In this document: in pieces, positions 52,539 through 61,312 of the stretch
How the letters are laid out: the number at the start of each line of letters is the position of its first letter
Numbering within the stretch: the stretch's first letter is position 1
Source: Sphingopyxis panaciterrulae
GTDB taxonomy: Bacteria; Pseudomonadota; Alphaproteobacteria; Sphingomonadales; Sphingomonadaceae
Length of the DNA stretch: 64,000 nucleotides
Assembly: GCF_014199295.1 (NCBI RefSeq)
Contig: NZ_JACIJH010000001.1
Span: forward strand, 496,001-560,000
Direction of reading: 5' to 3'
Program-made: the position numbers and the translations under genes
Notes under the pieces: generated by a model
The model's database searches: none
What the model was told of the DNA's origin: nothing
What the model saw: only the letters and a program-made list of their open reading frames with translations

Positions 52539-53083
52539 GACGCGCCTCCGTCATCGCGCCCGATCTGCAGCACCCGGGGGTCGACGCGTAGCGGGCCTCG
52601 GCCGATGGCGTCGAGATTGGCCGAGAAGCCGAGCCCTGCGGGCTTCCGTACGAGGCAGAACATGGCACCATAGAGGCAGGCCGGATCGTCGTCGGTTATC
52701 GTCAGCACGGCGCGGCCGCGCACCCAGCCGATCAGCCGCTGGCGGTCGCCCGCCGGCATCCGGCCGAGGAACAGGATATCGCAGTCGCCACCCGCCATTA
52801 CTGCGGCAGCGGTGACCCGCCGCACGATCAGGTGCCGGCCGCTGGGCAATTGGGGGGCGACAGGATTGCTCGCGAGCCGCGGAGTGCCGACCTGGCACAG
52901 GCTGCGTCCAGCGGCGCCCCGCCCGTTCGGCCAGCCCACATAGCTGACGATCCCGCCGACCATGCGATTCGCCGCGCCGGCCATCCCGCCCCCATCGTCC
53001 TCGATGATGGTCTGGCTGGCCAATTGCAGGGCCGGCTGCGATCCCGCAAAAGCGGTCGCGATCAGGAGAATGGACTTCAGCAC
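52535..53083 (-). CDS. YfiR-like periplasmic protein (DUF4154)
   Basis: This 182-residue protein has a signal (VLKSILLIATAFAGSQPALQ) and the DUF4154 pattern: RMVGGIVSYVGWP near the start, matching the YfiR helix ending in WP. Paired cysteines follow (CQVGTP, GDCDILFLG, DPACLYGAMFCLVRKPAG) and a C-terminal LDAIGRGPLRVDPRVLQIGR. YfiR represses the partner cyclase in the periplasm and responds to redox or envelope state. The start is a GTG at 53083 behind AGGA; a TTG three bases earlier is possible. Confidence 0.82.
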   Translation of the reverse strand: MLKSILLIATAFAGSQPALQLASQTIIEDDGGGMAGAANRMVGGIVSYVGWPNGRGAAGRSLCQVGTPRLASNPVAPQLPSGRHLIVRRVTAAAVMAGGDCDILFLGRMPAGDRQRLIGWVRGRAVLTITDDDPACLYGAMFCLVRKPAGLGFSANLDAIGRGPLRVDPRVLQIGRDDGGAS

Positions 53084-53188
53084 CAAAGGCGATCCTGCCT
53101 CGTTTAGGGGATCAGCCTGCCCCGCCGAGGTCGCGTCCGCTAGTCCAAACCATCTGAAAGTCAAGCGAAAGTGGCGTCATGCGACCAT

Positions 53189-53210
53189 TTTGCAACAGCT
53201 TTGCAACAGC
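53189..53210 (+). repeat. Tandem 11-bp repeat
   Basis: TTTGCAACAGC occurs twice head to tail in the gap between yfiR-like and msrA genes. The core CAACAG recurs in the repeats before the integrase at 57953-58067, though no link is established. Confidence 0.5.
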
Positions 53211-53234
53211 CGCCGCGCCGCAAGGACGACCGCT

Positions 53235-53771
53235 TTACTCCGTGCGCAGCCGGTCGGCGAAGCCCTTGCGAAGCTTGGCGAGCTTGGGCGGCACAACCGC
53301 GAGGCAATAGGGGCTGCGCTGGCCTTCGCCGTTCCAATAGGCCTGATGATAATCCTCGGCCGGATACCAGTCCGAAAGGGGTTCGATCGCGGTGACGATC
53401 GGTGCCGGCCAGTTCGGCTGGTTGCGCGCGATCGCCGCGCGTGCGGCCTCTTCCTGTGCGGTGTTCAGCGGAAAGACGGCGCTGCGATACTGGGTGCCGA
53501 TGTCGTTCCCCTGCCGGTTGAGCTGGGTCGGATCGTGCGTCGCGAACAGCACGTCGAGCAGGTCGTCATAGGAAATGACGGCGGGGTCATAGGTAATGCG
53601 GATCGCCTCGGCATGGCCGGTATCGCCGCCGCACACCTGCTTGTAGGTCGGATTGGCGAGGGTGCCGCCCGTATAGCCGCTCTCGATGTGTTCGACCCCC
53701 GCCAGCGACTGGAACACAGCCTCGGTGCACCAGAAGCAGCCTCCGGCGAAAATGGCGGTGTCTCGGGTCAT
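53235..53771 (-). CDS. msrA: Peptide methionine-S-sulfoxide reductase
   Basis: The 178-residue enzyme has GCFWCTE with the catalytic Cys near residue 12, and then SGYTGG, YKQVCGGDTGHAEAI and YWNGEGQRSPYC. It reduces methionine-S-sulfoxide in proteins using thioredoxin-type donors. AAAGGA lies seven bases before the ATG at 53771; a GTG immediately upstream is an alternative. It stands alone between the c-di-GMP set and the M48 protease. Confidence 0.95.
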   Translation of the reverse strand: MTRDTAIFAGGCFWCTEAVFQSLAGVEHIESGYTGGTLANPTYKQVCGGDTGHAEAIRITYDPAVISYDDLLDVLFATHDPTQLNRQGNDIGTQYRSAVFPLNTAQEEAARAAIARNQPNWPAPIVTAIEPLSDWYPAEDYHQAYWNGEGQRSPYCLAVVPPKLAKLRKGFADRLRTE

Positions 53772-53827
53772 CACGGCATCCTTTGCGGTCGAGGGGGCAG
53801 GGATGCCGAAATAGGGATGCGGCGCCC

Positions 53828-54829
53828 CTATTCCAAGGGCGGCGGGGCCGCGATCAGCGGTGGTTCGAGCGGCCGGCCGGCGGCATCGGCGGCGCGGATC
53901 GCCGCGATCTCCTCCTCGATCGAGCGCACCCGGTCGCGCCAGCGGGGGTGGGTGCCGGGCTGGATCAGCACCGGGCCGCCGCGGGTTCCGAAGCGTCCCC
54001 AGAAGCGCACAGCCGCCTGCGGATCATAGCCGGCGCCGCGCATCAGCCACACCGACAGCCGGTCGGCCTCGACCTCGGTCTGGCGGAACAGCCGGGCGCT
54101 GCGGCCGAAACCCTTGAACAGCCCGCGGTCGACGTCGGCGGCGTCGAGCCGCTCGCGGTGGCGGAGGATATTGTGCGCCAGTTCGTGCGCCACCGCGGCG
54201 GCCAGCTCGTCGTCATCGGCGGCGAAGCGGGCGAGGCCGGCGCTGATCAGCACGAGGCGTCCATCGGCTGCGCCGGTCGCGCGGTCGCGCGCCTCGACGC
54301 GGAAATCGCTGACGCAGCCGGCGACGGGCGTGATGGCGGTGTCTTGACCGTCGTCTTTCGCCAGCGTCGTCGGCGCGGCGTCGGGCAGCGCCGAGGCGGC
54401 GGTTTCGAACGCGGCGATGCGTGCGAAAGGATCGTCCCTGTCCGGGGCCGCGGCAGCCGTGTCGCCGAGCGCGGCGACGGCGTCGCCGACATGCAAACCG
54501 GCGCGGTCGGCGGGCGATCCGGGCACGACGGCGGCAAGGAAGGGGAGGTCGGCGGTGCCGGCGCCATAGGCGGCGAGCGCGGCGCTGCGATGCCTGTCGT
54601 CATAGAGGCGCGGATCGCCCCAGATCCAGCCGAACTGCGCTTGACGGACCGGGCACCAGCCGGCGTTGGCCGTGGTCAGGCGAAAGCCGATCGCCGCGAC
54701 CCGCGCCTCGAGCGCCGCAAGCTCAGCATAGACGCCGTCTTCGGCATCCTCTGCCGGAGCTGCGGCAATCGCCGGCGCGGCGACGGTGACGATTGCGAGG
54801 AGCAGCAGCGGGCGGGAAAGCGACGACAT
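53828..54829 (-). CDS. M48-family zinc metalloprotease with PDZ-like segment
   Basis: This 333-residue protein has a signal (MSSLSRPLLLLAIVTVAAPA), an internal PDZ-like stretch (VVPGSPADRAGLHVGDAVAA) and the HExxH zinc site in AVAHELAHNILRH. A downstream EVEADRLSVWLM supplies the third ligand. A periplasmic peptidase is likely; its target is unknown. The ATG at 54829 is chosen over 54847 since the signal peptide starts there. It is divergent from ctaA. Confidence 0.87.
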   Translation of the reverse strand: MSSLSRPLLLLAIVTVAAPAIAAAPAEDAEDGVYAELAALEARVAAIGFRLTTANAGWCPVRQAQFGWIWGDPRLYDDRHRSAALAAYGAGTADLPFLAAVVPGSPADRAGLHVGDAVAALGDTAAAAPDRDDPFARIAAFETAASALPDAAPTTLAKDDGQDTAITPVAGCVSDFRVEARDRATGAADGRLVLISAGLARFAADDDELAAAVAHELAHNILRHRERLDAADVDRGLFKGFGRSARLFRQTEVEADRLSVWLMRGAGYDPQAAVRFWGRFGTRGGPVLIQPGTHPRWRDRVRSIEEEIAAIRAADAAGRPLEPPLIAAPPPLE

Positions 54830-54929
54830 CGGCGCGCGGCTTAGCAATCGCCGCCTGTCGGCGCCATGAATTTGCGCGAAAGGCGCGCGGCCTCTTGCCT
54901 ATCGCCGGGCGAGCGACGATAGGGCGCGC

Positions 54930-55961
54930 ATGACCCAGGCTGTGTTCGCCAAATCCCGCCCCGCCGCGCTGTCGCGCTGGTTGTGGGCCGTCGCGCTGCT
55001 GGTGATCGCGGTCGTCGCGGTCGGCGGCATCACCCGCCTCACCGAATCGGGCCTGTCGATCACCGAATGGGACCCTGTGACCGGCGTGCTCCCCCCGCTC
55101 AGCGAGGCGGCATGGCTGGCCGAGTTCGAGAAATACAAGCAGATTCCCGAATATAGGGAGATCAACCTCGGCATGTCGCTCGCGGCGTTCAAGGCGATCT
55201 TCTTCTGGGAATGGCTCCACCGCATCCTCGGCCGGCTGGTCGGGTTGGCGCTGCTCGTGCCGCTCGTTTTCTATGCGTGGCGGCGCGTGGTTCCGGCGGG
55301 CTATGGCTGGCGGCTGTTCGCGCTGGCGGCGCTTGTCGGATTGCAGGGGGCGATCGGCTGGTGGATGGTCGCATCGGGGCTCACGCAGCGCACCGACGTC
55401 AGCCATTTCCGCCTCGCGACCCATTTGCTGACCGCGCTCTTCCTGCTTGCGGGACTGGTCTGGACGGCGCGCGATCTCGCGATGCTGGCGCAGAATCCCG
55501 CCGCGCGGCCGGCGCGGCTGACCGGCGGAGCCGTCGCCGTGATCGTTATCCTCACGGTCCAGCTCCTGCTCGGCGCGTGGACGGCGGGGCTCAACGCGGG
55601 CTATGTGGCGAGTACATGGCCGTCGATGAACGACCATTTCGTGCCCAAGGGGATCGACTGGTCGGGCGGCGCGTGGATGGCGATCACCAAAGATCCCTTC
55701 CTGATCCATTTCCTGCATCGCTGGTGGGCGTGGGTCGCGGCGCTTGCGCTGCTGCTGCTCGCGCGCGCTCTGTGGCGGCGTGGCGGCCAGCGCGAGGCGG
55801 CGGTGCTGCTTCTCGTCGTCGCGGCGCAGGTGGCGCTCGGCATCGCGACCGTCGTTACGGGCGTGTCGATGTGGATCGCAGTGCTGCATCAGGTGGTCGG
55901 CGCGGTTCTCGTCGCGGCGACGGCGGCGGCGCTGCACCGGCTGGGACGCCGCGACGCATGA
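54930..55961 (+). CDS. ctaA: Heme A synthase (COX15/CtaA)
   Basis: The 343-residue protein has eight membrane helices with conserved heme-ligand histidines in EWLHRILGR, SHFRLATHL, FLHRWWAW and VLHQVVGA. It oxidises heme O to heme A for cytochrome c oxidase. TRLTESGLSITEWDPVTG is a family signature. The stop overlaps the next start (ATGA). A ctaA-rplM-rpsI order is common in sphingomonads. Confidence 0.95.
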   Translation: MTQAVFAKSRPAALSRWLWAVALLVIAVVAVGGITRLTESGLSITEWDPVTGVLPPLSEAAWLAEFEKYKQIPEYREINLGMSLAAFKAIFFWEWLHRILGRLVGLALLVPLVFYAWRRVVPAGYGWRLFALAALVGLQGAIGWWMVASGLTQRTDVSHFRLATHLLTALFLLAGLVWTARDLAMLAQNPAARPARLTGGAVAVIVILTVQLLLGAWTAGLNAGYVASTWPSMNDHFVPKGIDWSGGAWMAITKDPFLIHFLHRWWAWVAALALLLLARALWRRGGQREAAVLLLVVAAQVALGIATVVTGVSMWIAVLHQVVGAVLVAATAAALHRLGRRDA

Positions 55962-56722
55962 GGCGGGCGGGCCGCCTCGCGGCCGCACTCCTGCCGCTTG
56001 CCCAGCCTTTCGCGGCGGCCGCCGAACCCGCGGCCCCGGCCAAGGCGGCCGCTATGCGCTTCGCGCCGCCGCTCGGCGAGCCGCTGAGCTGGCAGGTGAC
56101 GATGCGGCGGCTCGGGCGCGACGGCTCGCTGATCGGCTTTTCGTCCGTCTATCGCCTGCAATGGAGCCGGCTCGGGCGCGGCTATCGGCTCGATGCCACC
56201 TTGCTGCGGATCGAATCCGATGCGCGGCCCGAACTGGTGCAGGCGCTGACCGCGGTGCTCCAGCCGCTGATCGGGCAGAGCGTCGCCTATCTGGTCGCCG
56301 CCGACGGACGCCGCGTCGAACTGGCCGATCCCAATGCGCTCGGCGCGCGGATCACGGGCCGGACCGAGGCGCTGGCCGCCGACGCATCGCGGCCCGAAGC
56401 GAGGGCGATTGCCGCCCTGCTCCAGGGGCTTTCGCCCGCGCAGCGCGCCGAACTGGCTACGGCCGATATTCGCGCGCTGGTCGCGCCGGCCAATCGGGAT
56501 CTGGCGGCGCCCTCTGCCGCGGACGGACGGCTGCGGACGGTGACGAAGGTCGAAAGGGACGATATCGCCGGCGGGCAGGCGGTCGAGATCGACTGGCTCT
56601 GGCAGATCGATACCGCCTCGGGCCTTGTGGTGCGCGAACAGCAGCAGAGCTGGGCGACCGAAGCCGGAAGCGGCGCGCGGACGCTGGTCGAAGAGCGGGT
56701 CCGGGCGCTGCTCGAACGCTGA
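55958..56722 (+). CDS. Exported protein of unknown function after ctaA
   Basis: The 254-residue product starts at an ATGA overlap with ctaA and opens with a basic signal peptide (MRRAGRLAAALLPLAQPFAA). The mature part is mixed alpha/beta, with VAYLVAADGRRVELADPNAL and GLSPAQRAELATADIRALVA. It has no catalytic motif that I recognise. The overlap suggests it is made with heme A synthase, perhaps in cytochrome oxidase maturation, but that is inference. Confidence 0.75.
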   Translation: MRRAGRLAAALLPLAQPFAAAAEPAAPAKAAAMRFAPPLGEPLSWQVTMRRLGRDGSLIGFSSVYRLQWSRLGRGYRLDATLLRIESDARPELVQALTAVLQPLIGQSVAYLVAADGRRVELADPNALGARITGRTEALAADASRPEARAIAALLQGLSPAQRAELATADIRALVAPANRDLAAPSAADGRLRTVTKVERDDIAGGQAVEIDWLWQIDTASGLVVREQQQSWATEAGSGARTLVEERVRALLER

Positions 56723-56899
56723 AGGTATCATATTACCCGTCAGCAAAGCCGCGCAGCGCTTGACTTTCCGCGTGCCGAAGGCCATTGGCCCGCTCCGAAG
56801 CGCCGCCGAGTCCCTGTCGGGCCGGGCGGCGCGGCTCGTTTCGGGGCGGCGGACCTTTCCGGCCCTTCGCCCAAGTCCATCTCTGTCAAGGAGCGTGCC

Positions 56900-57379
56900 A
56901 TGAAGGCGCTGACCAAGACGACCCAGTCGGCGAACGCCGCGACGGTCGAAAAGAAATGGGTGCTGATCGACGCCGACGGCCTGGTCGTGGGCCGCGTCGC
57001 GACGATCATCGCCAACATCCTGCGCGGCAAGCACAAGCCGAGCTTCACCCCGCACGCCGATTGCGGTGACAATGTCATCGTCATCAATGCGGAAAAGGTG
57101 CAGTTCACCGGCAAGAAAATGGCCGACAAGCGCTATTACAAGCACACCGGCTATGCAGGCGGCATCAAGGAAACCAGCCCCGAGAAGATTCTCGAAGGCC
57201 GCTTTCCCGAGCGCGTGCTCGAAAAGGCCGTCGAACGCATGATCCCGCGCGGCCCGCTCGGCCGTCAGCAGATGCGCAACCTGCGCATCTTCGCCGGCAC
57301 CGATCATCCGCATGAGGCGCAGAACCCCGAAGTGCTCGACGTCGCTTCGATGAACCGCAAGAACAAGGTGGGTGCATAA
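56900..57379 (+). CDS. rplM: Ribosomal protein L13
   Basis: The 159-residue protein matches L13: [53 protein letters not shown] and [20 protein letters not shown]. It binds 23S rRNA early in 50S assembly. The stop and rpsI start share TAATG. A TTGACT at 56760-56765 upstream could be a -35 element, but the -10 match is poor. Confidence 0.97.
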   Translation: MKALTKTTQSANAATVEKKWVLIDADGLVVGRVATIIANILRGKHKPSFTPHADCGDNVIVINAEKVQFTGKKMADKRYYKHTGYAGGIKETSPEKILEGRFPERVLEKAVERMIPRGPLGRQQMRNLRIFAGTDHPHEAQNPEVLDVASMNRKNKVGA

Positions 57380-57876
57380 TGGCTGACGAACAGACCATGA
57401 CCGATCTCAAGGATCTCGCCGACGTCGCCGTTGGCGTCGAGGCTCCCGAAACCCCGGCCGCGCCGCTGCGCGAAAAGCAGGTCGACAAGCAGGGCCGCGC
57501 CTATGCGACCGGCCGCCGCAAGGACGCCGTCGCCCGCGTGTGGCTGAAGCCCGGGTCGGGCAAGATCACGATCAACGGCCGCGACCAGGAAGTCTATTTC
57601 GCGCGTCCGACGCTGCGTCTCGTCATCAACCAGCCGTTCGGCCTGACCGACCGGGTCGGCAGCTACGACATCGTCGCGACCGTCAAGGGCGGCGGCCTGT
57701 CGGGCCAGGCGGGTGCGGTGCTGCACGGCATCGCGCAGGCGCTGACCCGCTTCGAGCCCGCGCTGCGCAGCTCGGTCAAGTCGGCCGGCTTCCTGACCCG
57801 CGACAGCCGCGCGGTCGAGCGCAAGAAATACGGCAAGGCGAAGGCCCGCCGCAGCTTCCAGTTCTCGAAGCGCTAA
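57379..57876 (+). CDS. rpsI: Ribosomal protein S9
   Basis: This 165-residue protein has a sphingomonad-style acidic N-terminal extension followed by the S9 core ([39 protein letters not shown]) and the basic tail ending SFQFSKR, which reaches the P-site tRNA. It overlaps rplM by one base. The hairpins behind it and the integrase next door suggest this is the chromosomal edge of an inserted element. Confidence 0.97.
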   Translation: MADEQTMTDLKDLADVAVGVEAPETPAAPLREKQVDKQGRAYATGRRKDAVARVWLKPGSGKITINGRDQEVYFARPTLRLVINQPFGLTDRVGSYDIVATVKGGGLSGQAGAVLHGIAQALTRFEPALRSSVKSAGFLTRDSRAVERKKYGKAKARRSFQFSKR

Positions 57877-57892
57877 GGCGAGCCTTACTGCT

Positions 57893-57908
57893 GGGCTTGA
57901 AAAAGCCC
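57893..57908 (+). terminator. Short hairpin after rpsI
   Basis: GGGCTTGAAAAAGCCC folds with a 6-bp stem and GAAA loop 17 bases after the rpsI stop. It lacks a T run and may add to the stronger hairpin just behind it. Confidence 0.5.
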
Positions 57909-57921
57909 AACTATATCAAGG

Positions 57922-57949
57922 AAAAAGCGGGGCTTGTCTCCGCTTTTTT
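57922..57949 (+). terminator. Rho-independent terminator after rpsI
   Basis: AAAAAGCGG and CCGCTTTTTT flank GGCTTGTCT, giving a stem with an A tract and a T tract, so it should work in both directions. Confidence 0.85.
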
Positions 57950-57952
57950 CAT

Positions 57953-58067
57953 GTGCAACAGATTTGCAGCAAGCCGTTTGAAAGCGCGGTTTTCTGCCAT
58001 TCTTTAACTCGACTTCAATCCCTGCGTGCAACAGGTCGTGCAACAGATCGCGCCCCATGTGCAACAG
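57953..58067 (+). repeat. Four direct GTGCAACAG repeats before integrase
   Basis: GTGCAACAG occurs at 57953-57961, 58026-58034, 58038-58046 and 58059-58067, all in the same orientation, within 115 bp between the rpsI terminator and the integrase. Spacing is 73, 12 and 21 bases. Arm-type integrase sites are often direct 9-11-bp repeats of this kind. One copy overlaps an alternative integrase start at 58057. Confidence 0.6.
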
Positions 58068-58083
58068 GTTTGGAACAAGAAAA

Positions 58084-59355
58084 GTGAAGAGAATCAATGC
58101 TTTCAAGATAGAGAGCGGCAAAGTCACCGTGTTCCAGCGCGATGACGTGATAAGCGGCCTCTGGTATGCGAATTTCCAGTTCGGTCATCGCCAGCGCGCA
58201 ATGCGGTCATTGGAAACGCAAGACCGCGCAGTGGCAGAGCACAAGGCGAAGGAGATTTATCGCAAGCTGCTCGTCCGCGTTGACCAAGACCTTCCGTTGA
58301 AGACACTGAAGTTCTCGGATTTCTGGGATAATAAATGGCTGCCCTACGCGAAGCGGCGATTATCGCCGGAACGCTATCGCCTGCATGAAGGCACGGGACG
58401 CCTGTATCTCAAGTCCTATGTCGGCAATCGCAATCTCGACCAGATTACGGCGCAGATCGCGGAAGGCTATGTGGAATGGCGGCGGGACTACTGGGTCGAG
58501 CGGGATAATCGCCCCAAAAATTGCGCGGTGCGGCCGTCGAAGAAGACCTTGCAGATTGAATTTGGCCTGTTCAAGCAAGCCCTGAATTGGGCGGAACGTG
58601 AAAAGCTCATCCGGCCGCTGGGGGTGATGAAAGCCCATGTCATCAAAAGTGATCCAGATCGACAGCGGCGATACGGCTTCACCTCAGATGAATGGTATGA
58701 GCTAGGCAGTTACATGGAGAGTTGGCAGCATGGCGGACGCCACCGTCTGCATAACACCCAGCGCGCTTTGCTGCGCCGTTTGATCTGGTGCTATTATCTG
58801 ACGGGTCTTCGTCGCCGCGAGATGGAAACGCTGACATGGAAAGGCGTCAAGCGGTTGAAGGACGGGAAGGCGGAAATAACCGTCCCTGCCGACACCAAGA
58901 CCGGCACACGCACAGCGATCAGCCAGCCCGATATATTCATCTATCTGCCGGAGCGCGGAGCCGACGAGGATTTGGTCTGGCCGGAAGGCTGGGAGCCGCA
59001 CGTCAGTTTGAAAAAGCTGCTGAGCGACGTGGGACTGCTAAAAGGGCCGGACGGTCACAATCGCACGATATACAGCTTCCGCCATACCTACGCGACGGAA
59101 CGGCTGAAGGCTGGTGTCAGCTACGAGGATTTGGCCCTGAATATGGGCACGTCCTATGAGCAAATCCGCAAGCATTACAGCCACGTTATCCCGCAGCAGC
59201 GCGCAGATGCGATCACGAAGCTGGATGGACATTCCGCAGCCGAACTTGTGCGGGCAATGACCTTTCTGCGTCAGGAAGCTCAAGGTGGGGGACTGGATTG
59301 GGATACGCTTGTCCAGCAGGTGCTTGATGCTCAAACTACCAAGGACGCTGCCTGA
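58084..59355 (+). CDS. Tyrosine-type site-specific integrase
   Basis: The 423-residue recombinase (432 if it starts at ATG 58057) has an N-terminal arm domain, SAM-like core and catalytic domain with Arg in LTGLRRREME, HxxR in YSFRHTYATE and the nucleophile Tyr in IRKHYSHVI. It would integrate or excise an element by strand exchange. GTG at 58084 is preferred because the ATG at 58057 lies in the last repeat and lacks a ribosome site; both are possible. The codon mix is less GC-rich than the housekeeping genes upstream. Confidence 0.88.
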   Translation: MKRINAFKIESGKVTVFQRDDVISGLWYANFQFGHRQRAMRSLETQDRAVAEHKAKEIYRKLLVRVDQDLPLKTLKFSDFWDNKWLPYAKRRLSPERYRLHEGTGRLYLKSYVGNRNLDQITAQIAEGYVEWRRDYWVERDNRPKNCAVRPSKKTLQIEFGLFKQALNWAEREKLIRPLGVMKAHVIKSDPDRQRRYGFTSDEWYELGSYMESWQHGGRHRLHNTQRALLRRLIWCYYLTGLRRREMETLTWKGVKRLKDGKAEITVPADTKTGTRTAISQPDIFIYLPERGADEDLVWPEGWEPHVSLKKLLSDVGLLKGPDGHNRTIYSFRHTYATERLKAGVSYEDLALNMGTSYEQIRKHYSHVIPQQRADAITKLDGHSAAELVRAMTFLRQEAQGGGLDWDTLVQQVLDAQTTKDAA

Positions 59356-59520
59356 ATTGCGCTCTCCTGCCCGACGAAGGCAATTTGCCCCTGCGTAGCT
59401 GTCTGACAGCAGTCCCCACGCTCCTGCGCTCAGAAGCTCTGATCGCGCGCCCCACTACTAGTGGGAATAATCCATCTCGGGCAGTCGCATTATCGCGGGT
59501 GGTTGGCTGGAACAGTCAGA

Positions 59521-59549
59521 AAAAAGAGCGGGCAAAACCCGCTCTTTCT
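59521..59549. terminator. Bidirectional terminator behind integrase
   Basis: AAAGAGCGGG and CCCGCTCTTT form a perfect 10-bp stem around CAAAA, with A and T tracts on the flanks. It lies between the convergent integrase and DUF3768-like gene. Confidence 0.85.
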
Positions 59550-59585
59550 GGCTCGTTTATCGGTGGGTTCAGGTGAAGCGCCGTA

Positions 59586-59927
59586 TCAAAGTGGTTCCAC
59601 GAACATGACGGTCATCACCCGCAGCGTGGTGGCTGGGTCAGCGTGATCAACTTTGACGCCCTGCTGCTGGCCGCGCGTATAATAGTCAATCTTCCAAGCG
59701 ATCCGATATTCGCCGACCGTCAGTGTCGCGCCGTCATGCTCGCCGTGCGGGTCGTTGTCCGGCGTGAAATCACAGAACAGGCGGATCGCGCGGATCACAT
59801 CCTCCCGGATCGCGGTTGGCAGCTTGGACACGCCGCGCGACAAATAAGTCCAGCCATCTTCGCCGGTAGAACGAAGCTGGTCATTGAGGCGGGCGATGGT
59901 CGCCCGCCTCTCTTCCTGCGCGGTCAT
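59586..59927 (-). CDS. DUF3768-like protein
   Basis: This 113-residue protein ends in the DUF3768 pattern: NDPHGEHDGATLTVGEYRIA, WKIDYYTRG and ADPATTLRVMTVMFVEPL. DUF3768 genes are common on alphaproteobacterial plasmids and conjugative islands; the function is unknown. It overlaps the preceding minus-strand gene by four bases. Confidence 0.8.
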   Translation of the reverse strand: MTAQEERRATIARLNDQLRSTGEDGWTYLSRGVSKLPTAIREDVIRAIRLFCDFTPDNDPHGEHDGATLTVGEYRIAWKIDYYTRGQQQGVKVDHADPATTLRVMTVMFVEPL

Positions 59928-60382
59928 GCCGCAGCCTTCTTCGTCTTGGACTTGAAGTTGGCGCGGCGGGCTTCGCGCACGGCGTTGAGCTGGGGGTCCA
60001 ACTCGCCCGCGTTGATCGCCTCGATGATCGAGCCGATGATGACCGGCACGTCAGCGAGATTTTCGACCTCGACCGCGTTCATGCCCTTGGCAAATTCCAG
60101 CGGCTTGCTGCCGTAGCGGATCTGGAAGAACATCTTGCCGCTGGCATCGGTGAACCAGCCCTTGCGGACGTTGCGAGGAACATCGACGCGAATGTCTTCG
60201 CCCCCCGCGTTCTTGCGCGTGACCTTCTTGGTCGCGGTGAAGCGCGTTCCGGCAATCTCGGCCTCCGCGAGCGCCTTCTGCTCCGCGAGATAGGCGAGCA
60301 CCTTGGCGCGAAAGCCGAACTCCGACGAAGCGGGATTGCCGCGCGCGGCGGTGGCGAGTTTCAGGTTCTTGAGGATCGACAT
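59924..60382 (-). CDS. DUF6641-like protein
   Basis: The 152-residue product (MSILKNLKLATAARGNPASS, LAYLAEQKALAEAEIAGTRF, GWFTDASGKMFFQIRYGSKP) looks like the DUF6641 family, found on mobile elements with DUF3768. CAAGGAGATGCC precedes the ATG at 60382, so a longer in-frame start at 60544 is not needed. It ends KSKTKKAAA. Its function is unknown. Confidence 0.75.
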   Translation of the reverse strand: MSILKNLKLATAARGNPASSEFGFRAKVLAYLAEQKALAEAEIAGTRFTATKKVTRKNAGGEDIRVDVPRNVRKGWFTDASGKMFFQIRYGSKPLEFAKGMNAVEVENLADVPVIIGSIIEAINAGELDPQLNAVREARRANFKSKTKKAAA

Positions 60383-60805
60383 AGTGGCATCTCCTTGGCC
60401 GTTGTTGAGAGCCATGTCGGTAATGCCGACGACCAGACGGTCGATCGAAGAAGGCCGGTATCGTTCTGGTTTTTGGACTGTCCATGCTGCGATCAATTGA
60501 GCAGCGGTTGCGGAGAGGAATTGGAGGATGAGTTCGGTTGTCATAGAGGAATTCTAGGTTTCCTCGCTTCTGCCGTCTCGTGCTGTCCGAGTAGTCGCTA
60601 TGCGACTAAGGGAGAAAATGCGCGGTCAGAACGTCTGAGCGCGTTGCGATTGTCGCACCATCGGTCCGACGGCGATGCCAAGCCGCCTAAGGCTCTTCTC
60701 CGCCTCCACATTCACCATCGACATTGCCGTTAGGGCAGCGCTGATTTTTCAGGGCGCTAAGTCGCGCACCGTGCGTCATATAGACAGGGGAGGAAGGTTT
60801 TGCGG
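60383..60805. other. Gene-poor stretch between divergent genes
   Basis: About 420 bases separate the DUF6641-like gene and the sigma factor. Open frames exist on both strands (an in-frame minus extension to 60544, a plus frame at 60395-60733) but neither has a ribosome site or a recognisable product. It likely carries divergent promoters; I cannot assign them. Confidence 0.4.
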
Positions 60806-61312
60806 ATGGCTGCGGAAGCTGCCGACGATCTGGAACGCTTGAGCCGGAAATTCCGGCCAGCCCTTGTTGCGTTTTTCTCGCGGAGAGTATCGAGCCATGC
60901 AGAGGCCGAAGACATGACGCAGGAAGTGTTCATCCGCCTCGCCCAGACGGAAACCGAGAACTTCGATTCCACCGAGGCCTTCATCTTCCGCATCGCGACG
61001 AACCTGCTGCGTGATCGTTCGCGCCGCGACCGGGTGCGCGATGCCTATCGCCAGTCGGTCGAACAGGAAGATACGGAGGTCGATCCCCTCGACCCGCACC
61101 GTGTCGCCGCCGCCCGCGAAACGATCGGCAAGCTATGGGCCGCCATTCAGGCGCTCCCCGAGCCGACCCAACAGATTTTCATTCTCTATCGCGTCGAGAA
61201 TATGGACAAGCAGACTATCGCCGATAATTTCGGCTATAATGTGCGGACAGTCGAAAAGCATATCTCTCGCGCGCTGGTTTTCCTCGCCCGCCGGGTAGGA
61301 GGAAGGCCATGA
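60806..61312 (+). CDS. ECF sigma factor, FecI-type
   Basis: This 168-residue protein has sigma region 2 (RKFRPALVAFFSRRVSSHAE, DMTQEVFIRLA, ATNLLRDRSRRD) and region 4 (LPEPTQQIFILYRVENMDKQ, DNFGYNVRTVEKHISRAL). AGGAAGG lies eight bases before the ATG. The FecR gene follows with overlapping ATGA and the TonB receptor after that, the standard cell-surface signalling order. Confidence 0.93.
   Translation: MAAEAADDLERLSRKFRPALVAFFSRRVSSHAEAEDMTQEVFIRLAQTETENFDSTEAFIFRIATNLLRDRSRRDRVRDAYRQSVEQEDTEVDPLDPHRVAAARETIGKLWAAIQALPEPTQQIFILYRVENMDKQTIADNFGYNVRTVEKHISRALVFLARRVGGRP

Noticed and set aside
53189-53210. Considered as a CRISPR-like or attachment repeat
   Set aside because: Only two tandem copies without spacers or cas genes; listed as a plain repeat only.
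56760-56788. Possible sigma-70 promoter upstream of rplM
   Set aside because: TTGACT is a fair -35, but the -10 at the expected spacing (CATTGG) is too poor to list as a site.
60395-60733. Plus-strand frame in the gap before the sigma factor
   Set aside because: No ribosome site, no recognisable product, and it covers the probable divergent promoter region.
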